Positions 30,825 to 39,699 of a stretch of 64,000 nt of DNA are shown piece after piece. The DNA is from JANOYJ01 sp963792485 (GTDB lineage Bacteria > Pseudomonadota > Alphaproteobacteria > Rhizobiales > Rhizobiaceae), in the NCBI GenBank assembly GCA_963792485.1, contig CAWBWL010000004.1:62001-126000 (forward strand). The letters are read 5' to 3'. Below the pieces are notes generated by a model. The model saw only the letters and a list, made by a program, of their open reading frames with translations, was not told the origin of the DNA and made no database searches. A program made the translations under genes and the position numbers. Every line of letters begins with the position of its first letter. The first letter of the stretch is position 1.

Positions 30825-31730
30825 GTGGCCCTCTCCCCCAACATACGCGGCGCCCTGTTCATGGCGATCTCCATGGCCGGGTTCACCATCAACGACACAT
30901 TTGTGAAATCCGTTTCCGGGCAGATCAACACCGGGCAGATCATGTTTGTGCGCGGGCTGATGGCGTCGGTCATGATTGCGGCGCTGGCCTGGCATATGGG
31001 CGCGCTGCGGCCGCTGGGGTTTTTGAAAAAACCGGGCGTTATCGCGCGCAGTCTCGGCGAGCTGATGGCGACGATCACGTTTCTGGCGGGACTTGCGCAT
31101 ATGCCGCTCGCCAATGCGTCCGCGATTTTGCAGGCCCTTCCCTTGGCGGTGACGCTGGCGGCTGTGCTGTTTCTGGGCGAAGAAGTCGGCTGGCGGCGCT
31201 GGACGGCGATTTCGGTCGGGTTTCTCGGGGTTCTGATTGTCGTGCGGCCCGGAATGGAAGGGTTTTCGAACTATTCGCTGCTGATCGTCGCCTGCGTGTT
31301 CTTCGCGGCCTTCCGCGACCTCGCCACCCGCCGCGCGCCGCATGACGTGCCGAGCCTTTACATGACGCTCGCGACAGCTGTCACGATAACGGTGGCTGGC
31401 GGATTTCTGATCATTCCGTTTGGCGGCTGGACGCCGATGCCCTTGATTTTGGTCGTGAAGCTGTTCGCGGCAGCCTGTTTCATCATGCTGGGCTATCTGT
31501 TCATCATCCAGGCCATGCGGCAGGGCGAGATCGGTTTCGTCGCGCCGTTCCGCTACACAAGCCTGATCTGGGCGCTGGGGCTTGGCTATCTCGCCTTCGG
31601 CGATGTTCCAGACCCATACATGCTCGTCGGCGCGGCGCTGATCATCGTCAGCGGCTCGTACTCGTTCTACCGGGAGCGCGTGCGGGCGCGCAAAGTCGCC
31701 ACAGCCGTGCCGCCGGAGCCGGCGGCATGA
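30825..31730 (+). CDS. DMT-superfamily (EamA) transporter
   Basis: A 301-residue membrane protein with ten hydrophobic segments arranged as two EamA repeats (about 9-130 and 150-285). It is expected to export a metabolite; the substrate is unknown. The proposed start is GTG 30825; ATG 30861 would remove 12 residues from the first helix region. Its stop overlaps the mobA ATG (ATGA), so it forms an operon with mobA-mobB. The link with molybdenum cofactor maturation is positional only. Confidence 0.87.
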   Translation: MALSPNIRGALFMAISMAGFTINDTFVKSVSGQINTGQIMFVRGLMASVMIAALAWHMGALRPLGFLKKPGVIARSLGELMATITFLAGLAHMPLANASAILQALPLAVTLAAVLFLGEEVGWRRWTAISVGFLGVLIVVRPGMEGFSNYSLLIVACVFFAAFRDLATRRAPHDVPSLYMTLATAVTITVAGGFLIIPFGGWTPMPLILVVKLFAAACFIMLGYLFIIQAMRQGEIGFVAPFRYTSLIWALGLGYLAFGDVPDPYMLVGAALIIVSGSYSFYRERVRARKVATAVPPEPAA

Positions 31731-32334
31731 AAATTGTGGGCTGCATCTTGGCGGGCGGGCAAGCTCCTCGCGCTTCGGCTCGGACAAGGCGCTGGCGCGT
31801 GTTGCGGGGAAAATGCTGCTTGAACACGCGATCGCACGGCTTTCGCCGCAGGTCAGTGACCTCGCGGTCAATACCAACAGCACGGACGCGGCCTTTGCGC
31901 GAACCGGACTTGCGCTCATCGCCGATGCGACGCCGGATTTTCGCGGACCCCTTGCCGGCATACTGGCAGCGCTGACCTGGGCGCGGTCGATCAGAGCCGC
32001 TGCCGTTGTCACAGTCGCGGTTGATACGCCCTTGATTCCGCTGGATTTGGTCGCCAGGTTTAAGGGCGGTGCGGACACTATCGCGGTTGCGCAGAGCGCT
32101 TCGGGACTGCACCCGACCTGCGCGCTGTGGCCGCTTAACGTCGAAACTGCCCTCTCAGATTGGCTGTCGGCCGGCCAAAGCCTGCGCGTCACTGACTTTC
32201 TGGCTGCCCAGCCTGTTGCAAAAATCTGGTTTGACGCTGAAAACGGCCTTGACCCGTTCTTCAACGTCAACTTTGAGGGCGATACGGCTATCGTCGAGGC
32301 GCATTTGCGGGATGGATTGGACGGGCAGCGTTGA
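31727..32334 (+). pseudogene. mobA: Molybdenum cofactor guanylyltransferase MobA, frameshifted at the nucleotide loop
   Basis: MobA adds GMP to molybdopterin to make the MGD cofactor. ATG 31727 overlaps the preceding stop. The N-terminal frame reads MKIVGCILAGG; after one missing base near 31757-31759 the frame continues ASSRFGSDKALARVAG and runs cleanly to 32334 with ADATPDFRGPLAGILAAL, VAVDTPLIPLDLV and FFNVNFEGD. The corrected length is 202 residues, normal for MobA. The break is inside the essential LAGG..SR.G.DK nucleotide signature, so the sequence as given would be non-functional. Confidence 0.88.
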
Positions 32335-32840
32335 TCATCGTGGGGATAACCGGCTGGAAGAATGCCGGAAAGACAACGCTGACCGAAAGATTGGTGGCGC
32401 ATTTTGTGCAGCGCGGGCTGAAAATAGCCACCGTCAAACACGCGCATCATGCATTTGATATCGACCATGAAGGCACCAATTCCTGGCGGCACCGCAAGGC
32501 GGGCGCGCAGGAAGTTGCCATTGTCTCTGCCAACCGCTGGGCAATCATGCATGAGCTGGAGAGCGAAAAAGAGCCGCCATTACAGGATGTTATTGCCAGA
32601 TTGTCGCCTTGTGATCTTGTCATTGTCGAGGGATACAAGCGCGAGGGCCATCCCAAAATCGAAGTGCGGCGCGGACGGAGCGCAGAGACACTGGCGCCAG
32701 GCGATCCATCCATTTTCGCCATTGCCGCAGACCACGACATCCATGACTGCCCGCTTCCGGTTTTTGATCTCAACGATGTGTCCGCCATAGCCAATGCCAT
32801 CACGACACGGTTTGGCCTCGCCAAGCTCACCCAAGGGTAG
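32331..32840 (+). CDS. mobB: Molybdopterin-guanine dinucleotide biosynthesis adaptor MobB
   Basis: A 169-residue P-loop GTP-binding protein that supports MobA. The Walker A motif is GITGWKNAGKTTL (5-17); AFDIDHEGTNSWRHRKAGA and DLVIVEGYKREGHPKIEV are typical MobB. The start is TTG 32331, overlapping the mobA stop as TTGA; the first Walker strand begins immediately, so no later start is possible. It is the last gene of the DMT-mobA-mobB operon. Confidence 0.93.
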   Translation: MIIVGITGWKNAGKTTLTERLVAHFVQRGLKIATVKHAHHAFDIDHEGTNSWRHRKAGAQEVAIVSANRWAIMHELESEKEPPLQDVIARLSPCDLVIVEGYKREGHPKIEVRRGRSAETLAPGDPSIFAIAADHDIHDCPLPVFDLNDVSAIANAITTRFGLAKLTQG

Positions 32841-33016
32841 CCTGACAAAGCGCCCCGTTCGCTTGATCAAAATGTCATTTTTGCGCGGGGATTTGGCGTT
32901 TTGATGGTTGCGTTTCCGCAAAATTTGATGGGAATATCGGTTTACGCGCGGCCTTCGCCGCCGGTGGCGCAGACGCAATCAAACAGTCGCCACAAACCAA
33001 AAGAGGAATGAAATCA

Positions 33017-33796
33017 ATGAAGTTCGGTCCGAAACTGACAGTGTCCGCGGCTATTCTTACTCTCTCCATGGGATTGGCGCATGCGCAGGACGCCATGAAG
33101 CTCAAGATTGGCACGGAAGGCGCCTACCCGCCCTTCAACAATCTGACGGCGGACGGCAAGCTTGAAGGCTTTGACATCGATATCGCCAAGGCGCTGTGCG
33201 AAGAGATGAAGGCCGAGTGCGAATTCGTCACGCAGGACTGGGACGGCATCATCCCGGCGCTGCAAGCGAGCAAGTTCGACGCCATCATCGCTTCGATGTC
33301 GATCACAGCCGAGCGCAAGGAAAAGGTCGATTTCACCAAGAAATACTACAACACGCCGCCGGCTATTCTGGTGCCAAAAAACTCGACGATTGCCGATGTT
33401 TCGCCCGAGGCGCTGAAAGGCAAGTCCCTCGGGACGCAAGCCTCAACGGTTCATTTCAACTTTGCCGAAGCAAAATATGGCGAGTCCGAGGTCAAGGGTT
33501 ACCCCACAGCGCAGGAATACCAGCTTGACGTCGCCAATGGCCGTGTTGACGCGGTGATGGACGACGTCATGGTCATGAAGGGCTTCCTCGCCACGCCCGA
33601 GGGCGCCTGCTGCAAAATCGTCGGCACCATCACGCCGGACGCCACAATTCATGGCGAAGGAGCAGGCATAGCCATCCGCAAGGGCGAGACGGCGCTTGCA
33701 GAGAAGTTCAACGCGGCCATTGAGGCAATCCGCGCCAATGGCAAATACAAGGAAATCAACGACAAATATTTTGATTTCGACGCGTACGGCAGCTGA
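33017..33796 (+). CDS. Polar amino-acid ABC transporter, substrate-binding protein
   Basis: A periplasmic binding protein of the HisJ/OccT/lysine-arginine-ornithine group, 259 residues. Signal peptide MKFGPKLTVSAAILTLSMGL ends near AHAQ. The mature protein begins with LKIGTEGAYPPFNNL and GFDIDIAKALCEEM, the two hallmark segments. ATG 33017 has AGAGGA at about ten bases; an ATG at 33008 is too close to it. Two permeases follow. The specificity is probably basic or opine-type amino acids by family, but not proven. Confidence 0.93.
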   Translation: MKFGPKLTVSAAILTLSMGLAHAQDAMKLKIGTEGAYPPFNNLTADGKLEGFDIDIAKALCEEMKAECEFVTQDWDGIIPALQASKFDAIIASMSITAERKEKVDFTKKYYNTPPAILVPKNSTIADVSPEALKGKSLGTQASTVHFNFAEAKYGESEVKGYPTAQEYQLDVANGRVDAVMDDVMVMKGFLATPEGACCKIVGTITPDATIHGEGAGIAIRKGETALAEKFNAAIEAIRANGKYKEINDKYFDFDAYGS

Positions 33797-33812
33797 TATC
33801 CGTCTTGATGGA

Positions 33813-33838
33813 CACCATGGCGGATTTCCGCCATGGTG
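33813..33838 (+). promoter_or_regulatory. Stem-loop between binding-protein and permease genes
   Basis: CACCATGGCGGA and TCCGCCATGGTG form a perfect 12-bp inverted repeat with a two-base centre, 16 bases after the binding-protein stop. Such hairpins commonly allow more binding protein than permease by partial termination or by protecting the 3' end of the upstream message. No strong T-run follows. Confidence 0.65.
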
Positions 33839-33862
33839 CTTTCAAAATACGGGTTGCGGTCG

Positions 33863-34576
33863 ATGGAAAATGCGCTGACGCTGTTGAGCTGGGGGCCGAA
33901 CGGCTGGTTGGATGACATTGCCTATGGCGTCTTCATCACTGTCGCGCTCGCACTGTGCACACTGCCGATCGGGCTTCTGATCGGCTTTTTTGTAGCGCTC
34001 GGAAAACAGTCCGAAGAGCCGAGCGTGCGGCTGGCCGCCAATATTTACACGACGATCTTTCGGGGGCTTCCCGAACTTCTGACACTTTTTCTTGTCTATT
34101 TCGGCATTCAGATTGGCCTGCAAAGCGTTCTCGCACTTCTCGGTGTGGAAGCGAAAATCGAGATCAATTCTTTTTTTGCCGGGATGATCGCGCTCGGCGT
34201 GGTGTTCTCGTCCTATTGCAGCGAGGTTTTTCTCTCGGCCTTTCGCGGCATACCGAAAGGCCAATATGAGGGCGGTTATGCAGTTGGCTTGCACAAGGGC
34301 CAGACGATGCGGCTCATCGTCCTGCCGCAGTTGATCAGGCTGGCCCTGCCCGGCCTGTCCAATCTGTGGCTGATCCTGCTCAAGGATACCGCTCTGGTCT
34401 CGGTCGTCGGGCTGACCGACATTCTGCGTCAGACCGGCGTTGCCGCGCGGGTGACCAAGCAGGCGTTTCTGTTCTTTGGCCTGGCCTGTGTCATATATCT
34501 CGTACTGGCAATCATTTCGGCGTTTTTCATCGGCAAGATCGAGGACTGGACGAAAAAGAGCGGGGTGTCGCGATGA
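33863..34576 (+). CDS. Amino-acid ABC transporter permease (HisQ-type)
   Basis: 237 residues with about five transmembrane segments. The EAA loop with its coupling helix is around GGYAVGLHKGQTMRLIVLPQ. Start ATG 33863 gives MENALTLLSWGPNGW; an ATG at 33833 lies inside the preceding hairpin and is unlikely. Its stop overlaps the next permease's ATG (ATGA). Confidence 0.9.
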   Translation: MENALTLLSWGPNGWLDDIAYGVFITVALALCTLPIGLLIGFFVALGKQSEEPSVRLAANIYTTIFRGLPELLTLFLVYFGIQIGLQSVLALLGVEAKIEINSFFAGMIALGVVFSSYCSEVFLSAFRGIPKGQYEGGYAVGLHKGQTMRLIVLPQLIRLALPGLSNLWLILLKDTALVSVVGLTDILRQTGVAARVTKQAFLFFGLACVIYLVLAIISAFFIGKIEDWTKKSGVSR

Positions 34577-35397
34577 GCGAACAGGCCGCCGCTCCCATCT
34601 ATCGCCCCGCGCCGCCGCCAAAGCCCTGGACCACCGAGCGGATTATTGGCTGGTGCCTGGTCGGATTTTGGGTGCTGGTGATTGGCGGCGTGCTCCTCTA
34701 TCTCTCCCGCGCTTATGACACCGCGCTTTTTGACCGATATGCGCCGAAATATTGGGAAGGGCTGAAAGTCACACTGGCGCTCGTCGCGATGGCGATGGTC
34801 CTCGGTGCGCTGTTGTCGTTTCCGCTCGCCTATATGCGGCTGTCCAAAAACCGCATTCTCTCCGGCATCGCCTATGGTTACGTCTATTTCTTCCGCGGCA
34901 CGCCGCTGCTCGCGCAGACGTTTCTGATCTATTACGGTCTCGGCCAGTTCCGTCCGCAGCTGGAGGCGGTGGGTCTATGGAGTTTCTTCCGCGAAGCCTG
35001 GTATTGCGCGGTGTTTGCCTTCACGCTGAACACGGCGGCCTATCAGGCGGAGATACTGTCAGGCTCAATCAAGAACGTGCCAAACGGCCAATGGGAAGGA
35101 GCGGCGGCGCTTGGCATGCACAAGCCGCTGATCTTCTTCAAGATCATCCTGCCGCAGGCGCTGATCACGTCGCTGCGCCCCTATGGCAATGAGCTGATTC
35201 TGATGCTGAAAGGTTCGGCGGTCGCGTCGATCATCACGGTCTATGATCTAATGGGCGAGACACGCCGCGCCTATTCGCGCTCGTTTGATTTCCAGACCTA
35301 TATCTGGGCGGCGCTGATCTATCTGGCGATGGTCGAGGCGCTGCGCAATCTCTGGGACGCCATTGAGCGGCGGCTGACGCGGCATTTGATCCGGTAA
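34573..35397 (+). CDS. Amino-acid ABC transporter permease (HisM-type)
   Basis: 274 residues. A cytoplasmic proline-rich N-terminus (IYRPAPPPKPWTTER) precedes the first helix; the family segments are FFRGTPLLAQTFLIYYGL and the EAA loop GQWEGAAALGMHKPLIFFKI. It pairs with the HisQ-type permease to form the membrane channel. No ATPase gene follows; the next gene is an unrelated small exported protein on the other strand. Confidence 0.92.
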   Translation: MSEQAAAPIYRPAPPPKPWTTERIIGWCLVGFWVLVIGGVLLYLSRAYDTALFDRYAPKYWEGLKVTLALVAMAMVLGALLSFPLAYMRLSKNRILSGIAYGYVYFFRGTPLLAQTFLIYYGLGQFRPQLEAVGLWSFFREAWYCAVFAFTLNTAAYQAEILSGSIKNVPNGQWEGAAALGMHKPLIFFKIILPQALITSLRPYGNELILMLKGSAVASIITVYDLMGETRRAYSRSFDFQTYIWAALIYLAMVEALRNLWDAIERRLTRHLIR

Positions 35398-35437
35398 CGG
35401 GCCGCCGACCCAAGGTCAGCAGCCCGGCGGAATGGCT

Positions 35438-35689
35438 TTACTCAGCCTGTTCTGAAATCACCGTCACCGCACCGTCACTGGCCACTGTGTAGCGCTGCGT
35501 GACAGAAGTCCCATCACGGTCAATCGTGCGGACAAATACCTTCTTTGCAGGGATGGAGCCGGTCTCCGCACTGTCAAGTTTTGGCGCGACATTGCCGAGC
35601 GGCATGCTGTTCAAATCAATGAATTGCGCCTGCGCGGCGCTGGAAAGCGCGATCAGCGCGGCGAATGCAATGAGCGAAAATCTCTTCAT
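35438..35689 (-). CDS. Small exported protein of unknown function
   Basis: 83 residues: a signal peptide (MKRFSLIAFAALIALSSAAQ) and a mature part of about 60 residues with the pattern RTIDRDGTSVTQRYTVASDG. No cysteines. I do not recognise a named family. It converges with the permease gene and diverges from the LysR regulator. Confidence 0.65.
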   Translation of the reverse strand: MKRFSLIAFAALIALSSAAQAQFIDLNSMPLGNVAPKLDSAETGSIPAKKVFVRTIDRDGTSVTQRYTVASDGAVTVISEQAE

Positions 35690-35842
35690 GTTTTTGGTCC
35701 TTCATTCTGTTTCCCGGACCTTTCCGGGATCATGCGGCACCGGTTTGTTCGAGGGTGTCGTTTACCCCCTTGATATGATTGCTTACGTTTCGTAGTTTAA
35801 TACCAAGATTTTCCATATGACTTATGCCAGACGGGAATAAAC

Positions 35843-36760
35843 ATGGATATGGATTCAGCATTCCGCGTCTTTGTAAGGGTTGCCGAGACCGAGAGTTTCT
35901 CGCTTGCCGCCAAACAGCTGGGCCTTGGCCAGCCCGCCGTTTCCAAACAGATTTCCACGCTGGAGGAGCAGCTGGGAGCGCGGCTTCTGCACCGCACGAC
36001 GCGCTCCATCACCCTTACCGACGAGGGTCGCGAATTCCTTGGCCATGCCCGACATGCCGTTGCAGCAACCGATTTTGCGCTGGAAAGAGTGCAGCGCGTC
36101 AAGGGCAAGGCGAGCGGATTAATGCGGCTGTCCTGCCAGACCGGATTTGGCCGGATGGCGGTGGTGCCGCGCCTGACAGCGATCCTGGAAAACTTTCCAG
36201 ACCTGGACATAGAGCTTTCGCTTCAGGACACCTGGCCCAATCTCGTTGAGCAAGGCATTGATTTGCGCATCCATGTCGGCGAGGTCGAGGATGAGACTGT
36301 GATTGCCCAGCTCATTGGCCACAAACCGATTTGGCTCTTCGCATCGCGTTCCTACGTTGAAGAATATGGAGAACCGCAAACGCCTGACGAATTGGCGCAT
36401 CACCGCATCATCCGGTTCACCGGCGCAAGCAACAAACGGCCATGGGAATTTTCCAAAGACGGCACAAGCAAGGCAATCAGCCTGAAGCCGCGCGTCAGCA
36501 CCAATAATCTGGACGCGCTGTGCGAAGCCGTTCGGGAAGGCGTCGGCATTTCAAGCGGGCCGGTCTGGTGGTTTGAGAACTCGCCGGACCCGACCGCGCT
36601 CGTCCGCCTGCTGCCCGACTATGACATGGGCGAAGTGCCGCTTTACGCTGTCTATCCAAGCCGCCGGTTTGTGCCGCAGAAGGTGCGGATATTTATCGAC
36701 TATTTGAAGGATGAGCACCGGAAGTACGAACTCGAGCACCAGATTTGCGATGTGTGCTGA
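35843..36760 (+). CDS. LysR-family transcriptional regulator
   Basis: 305 residues. The N-terminal winged HTH includes AFRVFVRVAETESFSLAAKQ, LGLGQPAVSKQISTLEEQLG and LLHRTTRSITLTDEG, all typical of LysR. An effector-binding domain fills 90-300. It resembles the group that regulates single adjacent genes; the divergently placed small exported protein (35438-35689) is a candidate target, separated by 153 bases. Confidence 0.93.
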   Translation: MDMDSAFRVFVRVAETESFSLAAKQLGLGQPAVSKQISTLEEQLGARLLHRTTRSITLTDEGREFLGHARHAVAATDFALERVQRVKGKASGLMRLSCQTGFGRMAVVPRLTAILENFPDLDIELSLQDTWPNLVEQGIDLRIHVGEVEDETVIAQLIGHKPIWLFASRSYVEEYGEPQTPDELAHHRIIRFTGASNKRPWEFSKDGTSKAISLKPRVSTNNLDALCEAVREGVGISSGPVWWFENSPDPTALVRLLPDYDMGEVPLYAVYPSRRFVPQKVRIFIDYLKDEHRKYELEHQICDVC

Positions 36761-36897
36761 TATCGCCTCACGCAAACCGGAACCAAGTTCCAGAGTCTTT
36801 TCTAACCTCCTGTTTTGACACTGTTTGATTCAAACCTGATTGCGTCCAACGCCTCGAACTGGCAAGGATTTTTCCGGACAAATATGGAGCATTGAAC

Positions 36898-37770
36898 ATG
36901 GCCAAAATTGCATTTCTCGGCCTCGGCGTCATGGGCTATCCGATGGCCGGACACCTGAAAAACAAAGGCGGCCACGCGGTGACGGTTTACAACCGCACGG
37001 CGGCCAAAGCCGAAAAATGGGTGAAGGAACATGGCGGCGCTATGGCGGCCACGCCTGCCGATGCCGCAAGAGACAGGGATTTTGTCTTCGCCTGCGTCGG
37101 CAATGATGATGATCTTCGGGCGGTGACGACAGGGCCTGACGGCGCTTTCGAAGCAATGCGGGAAGGCGCTGTTTTTGTCGATCACACGACGGCTTCGGCG
37201 AAAGTGGCGCAGGAACTTTTTGCGGCAGCAACAGAGAAGAATTTTGGCTTCCTTGACGCTCCGGTCTCGGGCGGACAGGCCGGGGCCGAAAATGGCGTGC
37301 TGACCGTCATGATTGGCGGCGAGCAGACGGACTATGACCGGGCCAAGCCCGTCATCGACAGCTTCGCGCGCATGACCGGTTTGATGGGTCCGGCCGGCTG
37401 CGGACAGCTCACCAAGATGATCAACCAGATATGCATTGCCGGGCTGGTGCAAGGACTTGCCGAAGGCATTCACTTCGGCAAGCGCGCCGGGCTTGATATC
37501 GAGAAAGTCGTTGAGGTGATTTCCAAAGGCGCCGCTGGCTCGTGGCAGATGGAGAACCGCCACAAGACGATGAACGCGGGCAAGTTCGATTTCGGCTTCG
37601 CTATTGACTGGATGCGCAAGGATCTGGGGATCTGCCTCGAGGAAGCGCGGCGCAACGGCGCGAAACTGCCGGTCACAGCGCTTGTCGACCAGTTCTACGG
37701 CGATGTGCAAGCCATGGGCGGCAATCGCTGGGATACGTCATCGCTTCTGGCGCGGTTGGAGCGCGACTGA
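36898..37770 (+). CDS. NAD(P)-dependent beta-hydroxyacid dehydrogenase (3-hydroxyisobutyrate dehydrogenase family)
   Basis: 290 residues. The dinucleotide loop is IAFLGLGVMGYPMAGHL at the N-terminus, followed by FVDHTTASAKVAQEL, DAPVSGGQAGAENG (substrate-binding) and GCGQLTKMINQ, which contains the catalytic lysine. ATG 36898 has GGAG at nine bases. Possible substrates include 3-hydroxyisobutyrate, tartronate semialdehyde or related acids; context does not settle it. Confidence 0.9.
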   Translation: MAKIAFLGLGVMGYPMAGHLKNKGGHAVTVYNRTAAKAEKWVKEHGGAMAATPADAARDRDFVFACVGNDDDLRAVTTGPDGAFEAMREGAVFVDHTTASAKVAQELFAAATEKNFGFLDAPVSGGQAGAENGVLTVMIGGEQTDYDRAKPVIDSFARMTGLMGPAGCGQLTKMINQICIAGLVQGLAEGIHFGKRAGLDIEKVVEVISKGAAGSWQMENRHKTMNAGKFDFGFAIDWMRKDLGICLEEARRNGAKLPVTALVDQFYGDVQAMGGNRWDTSSLLARLERD

Positions 37771-37773
37771 GCG

Positions 37774-38499
37774 ATGACCGGCCTTGGCCCGGATTCCACG
37801 GCGGCCGAAGTGCTGACGCATCTGCGCAGCATCGCCTCGGAAGAGAACCGGCAGGGCATGAAGCGCTACGGCATCAAGATCGACCATGCGCTTGGCATTT
37901 CACACGGCGTACAGCGGCAGATCGCCAAGCTCATCAAGCGCAACCATGCCCGCGCCTTCGAGCTTTGGGACAGCGGCATCATGGAGGCGCGGTTCATCGC
38001 GTCGGTCACGGCCGATCCGAAGCTCTTCACCGCAGCCAATGCGCGCGTTTGGGCTGCGGAGTTTGATTCCTGGGATATTGTCGATGGCGTTTCAGACCTG
38101 TTCGTCGATTGTGATGACTGGCACGCGCTGATCCTGGAATTTGCCGCGGATGAGCGCGAGTTTGTTCGCCGAACGGCCTTCGCGATGATGGCTTGGGCCT
38201 CTGTGCACCGGAAGAGTGAAGCCGACGCGACGTTCATGGGCTTTTTTCCACTCATTGAGGAGCGTTCATCCGACAGCCGCAATTTCGTCTGGAAGGCAGT
38301 GAGTTGGGCACTGCGATCCATCGGCAAACGCTCCATGGTGCTGAACGACGCCGCTATTGCGCTATCCGGCAGATTGACCGGCTCTGAAAGCCTTGCCGCG
38401 CGGCGCATCGGACGCGAGGCGTTCAAGGAGTTGAGCGCCGAAAAGACAAAAGCGGGAATCCTGCGCCGCGCTGAGAACCGGGCGAAGAAGCGCAGCTGA
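37774..38499 (+). CDS. DNA alkylation repair-like HEAT-repeat protein (AlkD family)
   Basis: 241 residues made of alpha-helical repeats. AAEVLTHLRSIASEENRQGM and KRYGIKIDHALGISHG at the start match the AlkD-like family, with WDIVDGVSDLFVDCDDW in the middle and a basic C-terminus (RRAENRAKKRS). AlkD is a glycosylase for alkylated purines; some homologues lack catalytic residues, and I cannot be sure this one is active. It starts three bases after the dehydrogenase stop. Confidence 0.8.
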   Translation: MTGLGPDSTAAEVLTHLRSIASEENRQGMKRYGIKIDHALGISHGVQRQIAKLIKRNHARAFELWDSGIMEARFIASVTADPKLFTAANARVWAAEFDSWDIVDGVSDLFVDCDDWHALILEFAADEREFVRRTAFAMMAWASVHRKSEADATFMGFFPLIEERSSDSRNFVWKAVSWALRSIGKRSMVLNDAAIALSGRLTGSESLAARRIGREAFKELSAEKTKAGILRRAENRAKKRS

Positions 38500-38502
38500 C
38501 GT

Positions 38503-38994
38503 TCAGCTGTTGGAGGCTGCGGCTTCCTTGTCGATGACCATATAATCGAGCGGCATTTCGGTTGTGTATTTGATCTGCTCCATGGCAAACGCCGACGAAA
38601 CGTCGCGGATTTCGATTTTGGCGATCAGGCGCTTGTAGAACGCATCATATGCGGCGATGTCTGGCACTACCACACGCAGAAGATAGTCCACGTCCCCGCT
38701 CATGCGGTAAAATTCAACAACTTCCGGAAACTCTTGTATCACCTCGGAAAAACGCTTCAGCCATTCAATGTTGTGCGTGTTGGTGCGCACCGACACAAAC
38801 ACCGTGACCTTGACGTTGATCTTGACCGGATCCAGCAGCGCGACGCGGCGGCGGATCACGCCGTCTTCCTCAAATTTCTGAATGCGCCGCCAGCAGGGGG
38901 TCGTCGAAAGGCCTACCTTTTTGGCGATATCAGCCACAGCAAGCGTTGAATCTTCCTGCAGCAGGCGCAATATTTTCTTGTCGAGACGGTCCAT
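38503..38994 (-). CDS. Lrp/AsnC-family transcriptional regulator
   Basis: 163 residues. The N-terminal HTH is LDKKILRLLQEDSTLAVADI, KKVGLSTTPCWRRIQKFEED; the C-terminal RAM ligand-binding domain contains VEFYRMSGDVDYLLRVVVPD. Members sense amino acids and often regulate neighbouring transport or catabolic genes; no target is obvious. It converges with the AlkD-like gene, only three bases apart. Confidence 0.93.
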   Translation of the reverse strand: MDRLDKKILRLLQEDSTLAVADIAKKVGLSTTPCWRRIQKFEEDGVIRRRVALLDPVKINVKVTVFVSVRTNTHNIEWLKRFSEVIQEFPEVVEFYRMSGDVDYLLRVVVPDIAAYDAFYKRLIAKIEIRDVSSAFAMEQIKYTTEMPLDYMVIDKEAAASNS

Positions 38995-39063
38995 GATAAT
39001 TCCTTGGAAGATTATTCCATAAAATCAGACAAATGCGCCATCCGCAAGAAATTCATTCCAACT

Positions 39064-39675
39064 TCACGCCTCCGCGCTAGGCCGCGCCTTGAGAGCGCCG
39101 TGCCAGCGGCGAACATTGGCGAGTTCCTCCGGCACGGCCAGCTTGGCAGGTTTCATGAAATCGACGGCGACCATTCCCGTGATGTCGGCGATGGAGAATT
39201 CATCTCCGGCCGCGAAGGCCCTGCCCCCAAGTTCCTTATCGAAAATATGAAGGAATTCCAGAACCTTGGGTCGATTTGCTTCGGCCCATTCCTTCACCTG
39301 AGGCACTTCCCATTCGACCATGGCAGGATGGCCATGGCGAAAAACGGCGGCGACTGTCGCGAGGAGATTAAGCTCCAGCCGCCGGTTCCACATTTCCACC
39401 TGCGCCTTGCCAAGCGCGCCACGCCCGAAAAGCGCAGGTGCAGGATGCAATTCCTCAATGTAGCGGCAGATCGCGACGGACTCGGTCAATATGGTCCCGT
39501 CGTCCAGCTCAAGCACAGGCAAGCGCTGCAACGGATTGCGGCGCGTCAGATCGTCGGACTTGTGCCCCAAAGCTGCCATGTCGATGGGAGACAGCGGCAC
39601 ATGCACGCCCTTCTCCGCCAGAAATATCCGCACCCGCCTCGGATTGGGCGCACGGCCGCCATCATACAGTATCAA
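39064..39675 (-). CDS. Glutathione S-transferase family protein
   Basis: 203 residues. The N-terminal thioredoxin-like domain ends with the glutathione-binding ESVAICRYIEE segment; NPLQRLPVLELDDG carries the cis-proline. The C-terminal helical domain includes FSIADITGMVAVDF, the N-capping box region. It belongs to the bacterial GST groups of unknown substrate. It stands beside the nuclease gene on the same strand. Confidence 0.9.
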   Translation of the reverse strand: MILYDGGRAPNPRRVRIFLAEKGVHVPLSPIDMAALGHKSDDLTRRNPLQRLPVLELDDGTILTESVAICRYIEELHPAPALFGRGALGKAQVEMWNRRLELNLLATVAAVFRHGHPAMVEWEVPQVKEWAEANRPKVLEFLHIFDKELGGRAFAAGDEFSIADITGMVAVDFMKPAKLAVPEELANVRRWHGALKARPSAEA

Positions 39676-39699
39676 TGTTCCATCCTTCCCTGCCTGCCA

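Noticed and set aside
30729..32552. 607-codon minus-strand open frame across the DMT-mobA-mobB operon
   Set aside because: It is an unusually long antisense shadow. The plus-strand genes have clear motifs, overlaps and family lengths, while the minus frame has no recognisable domain.
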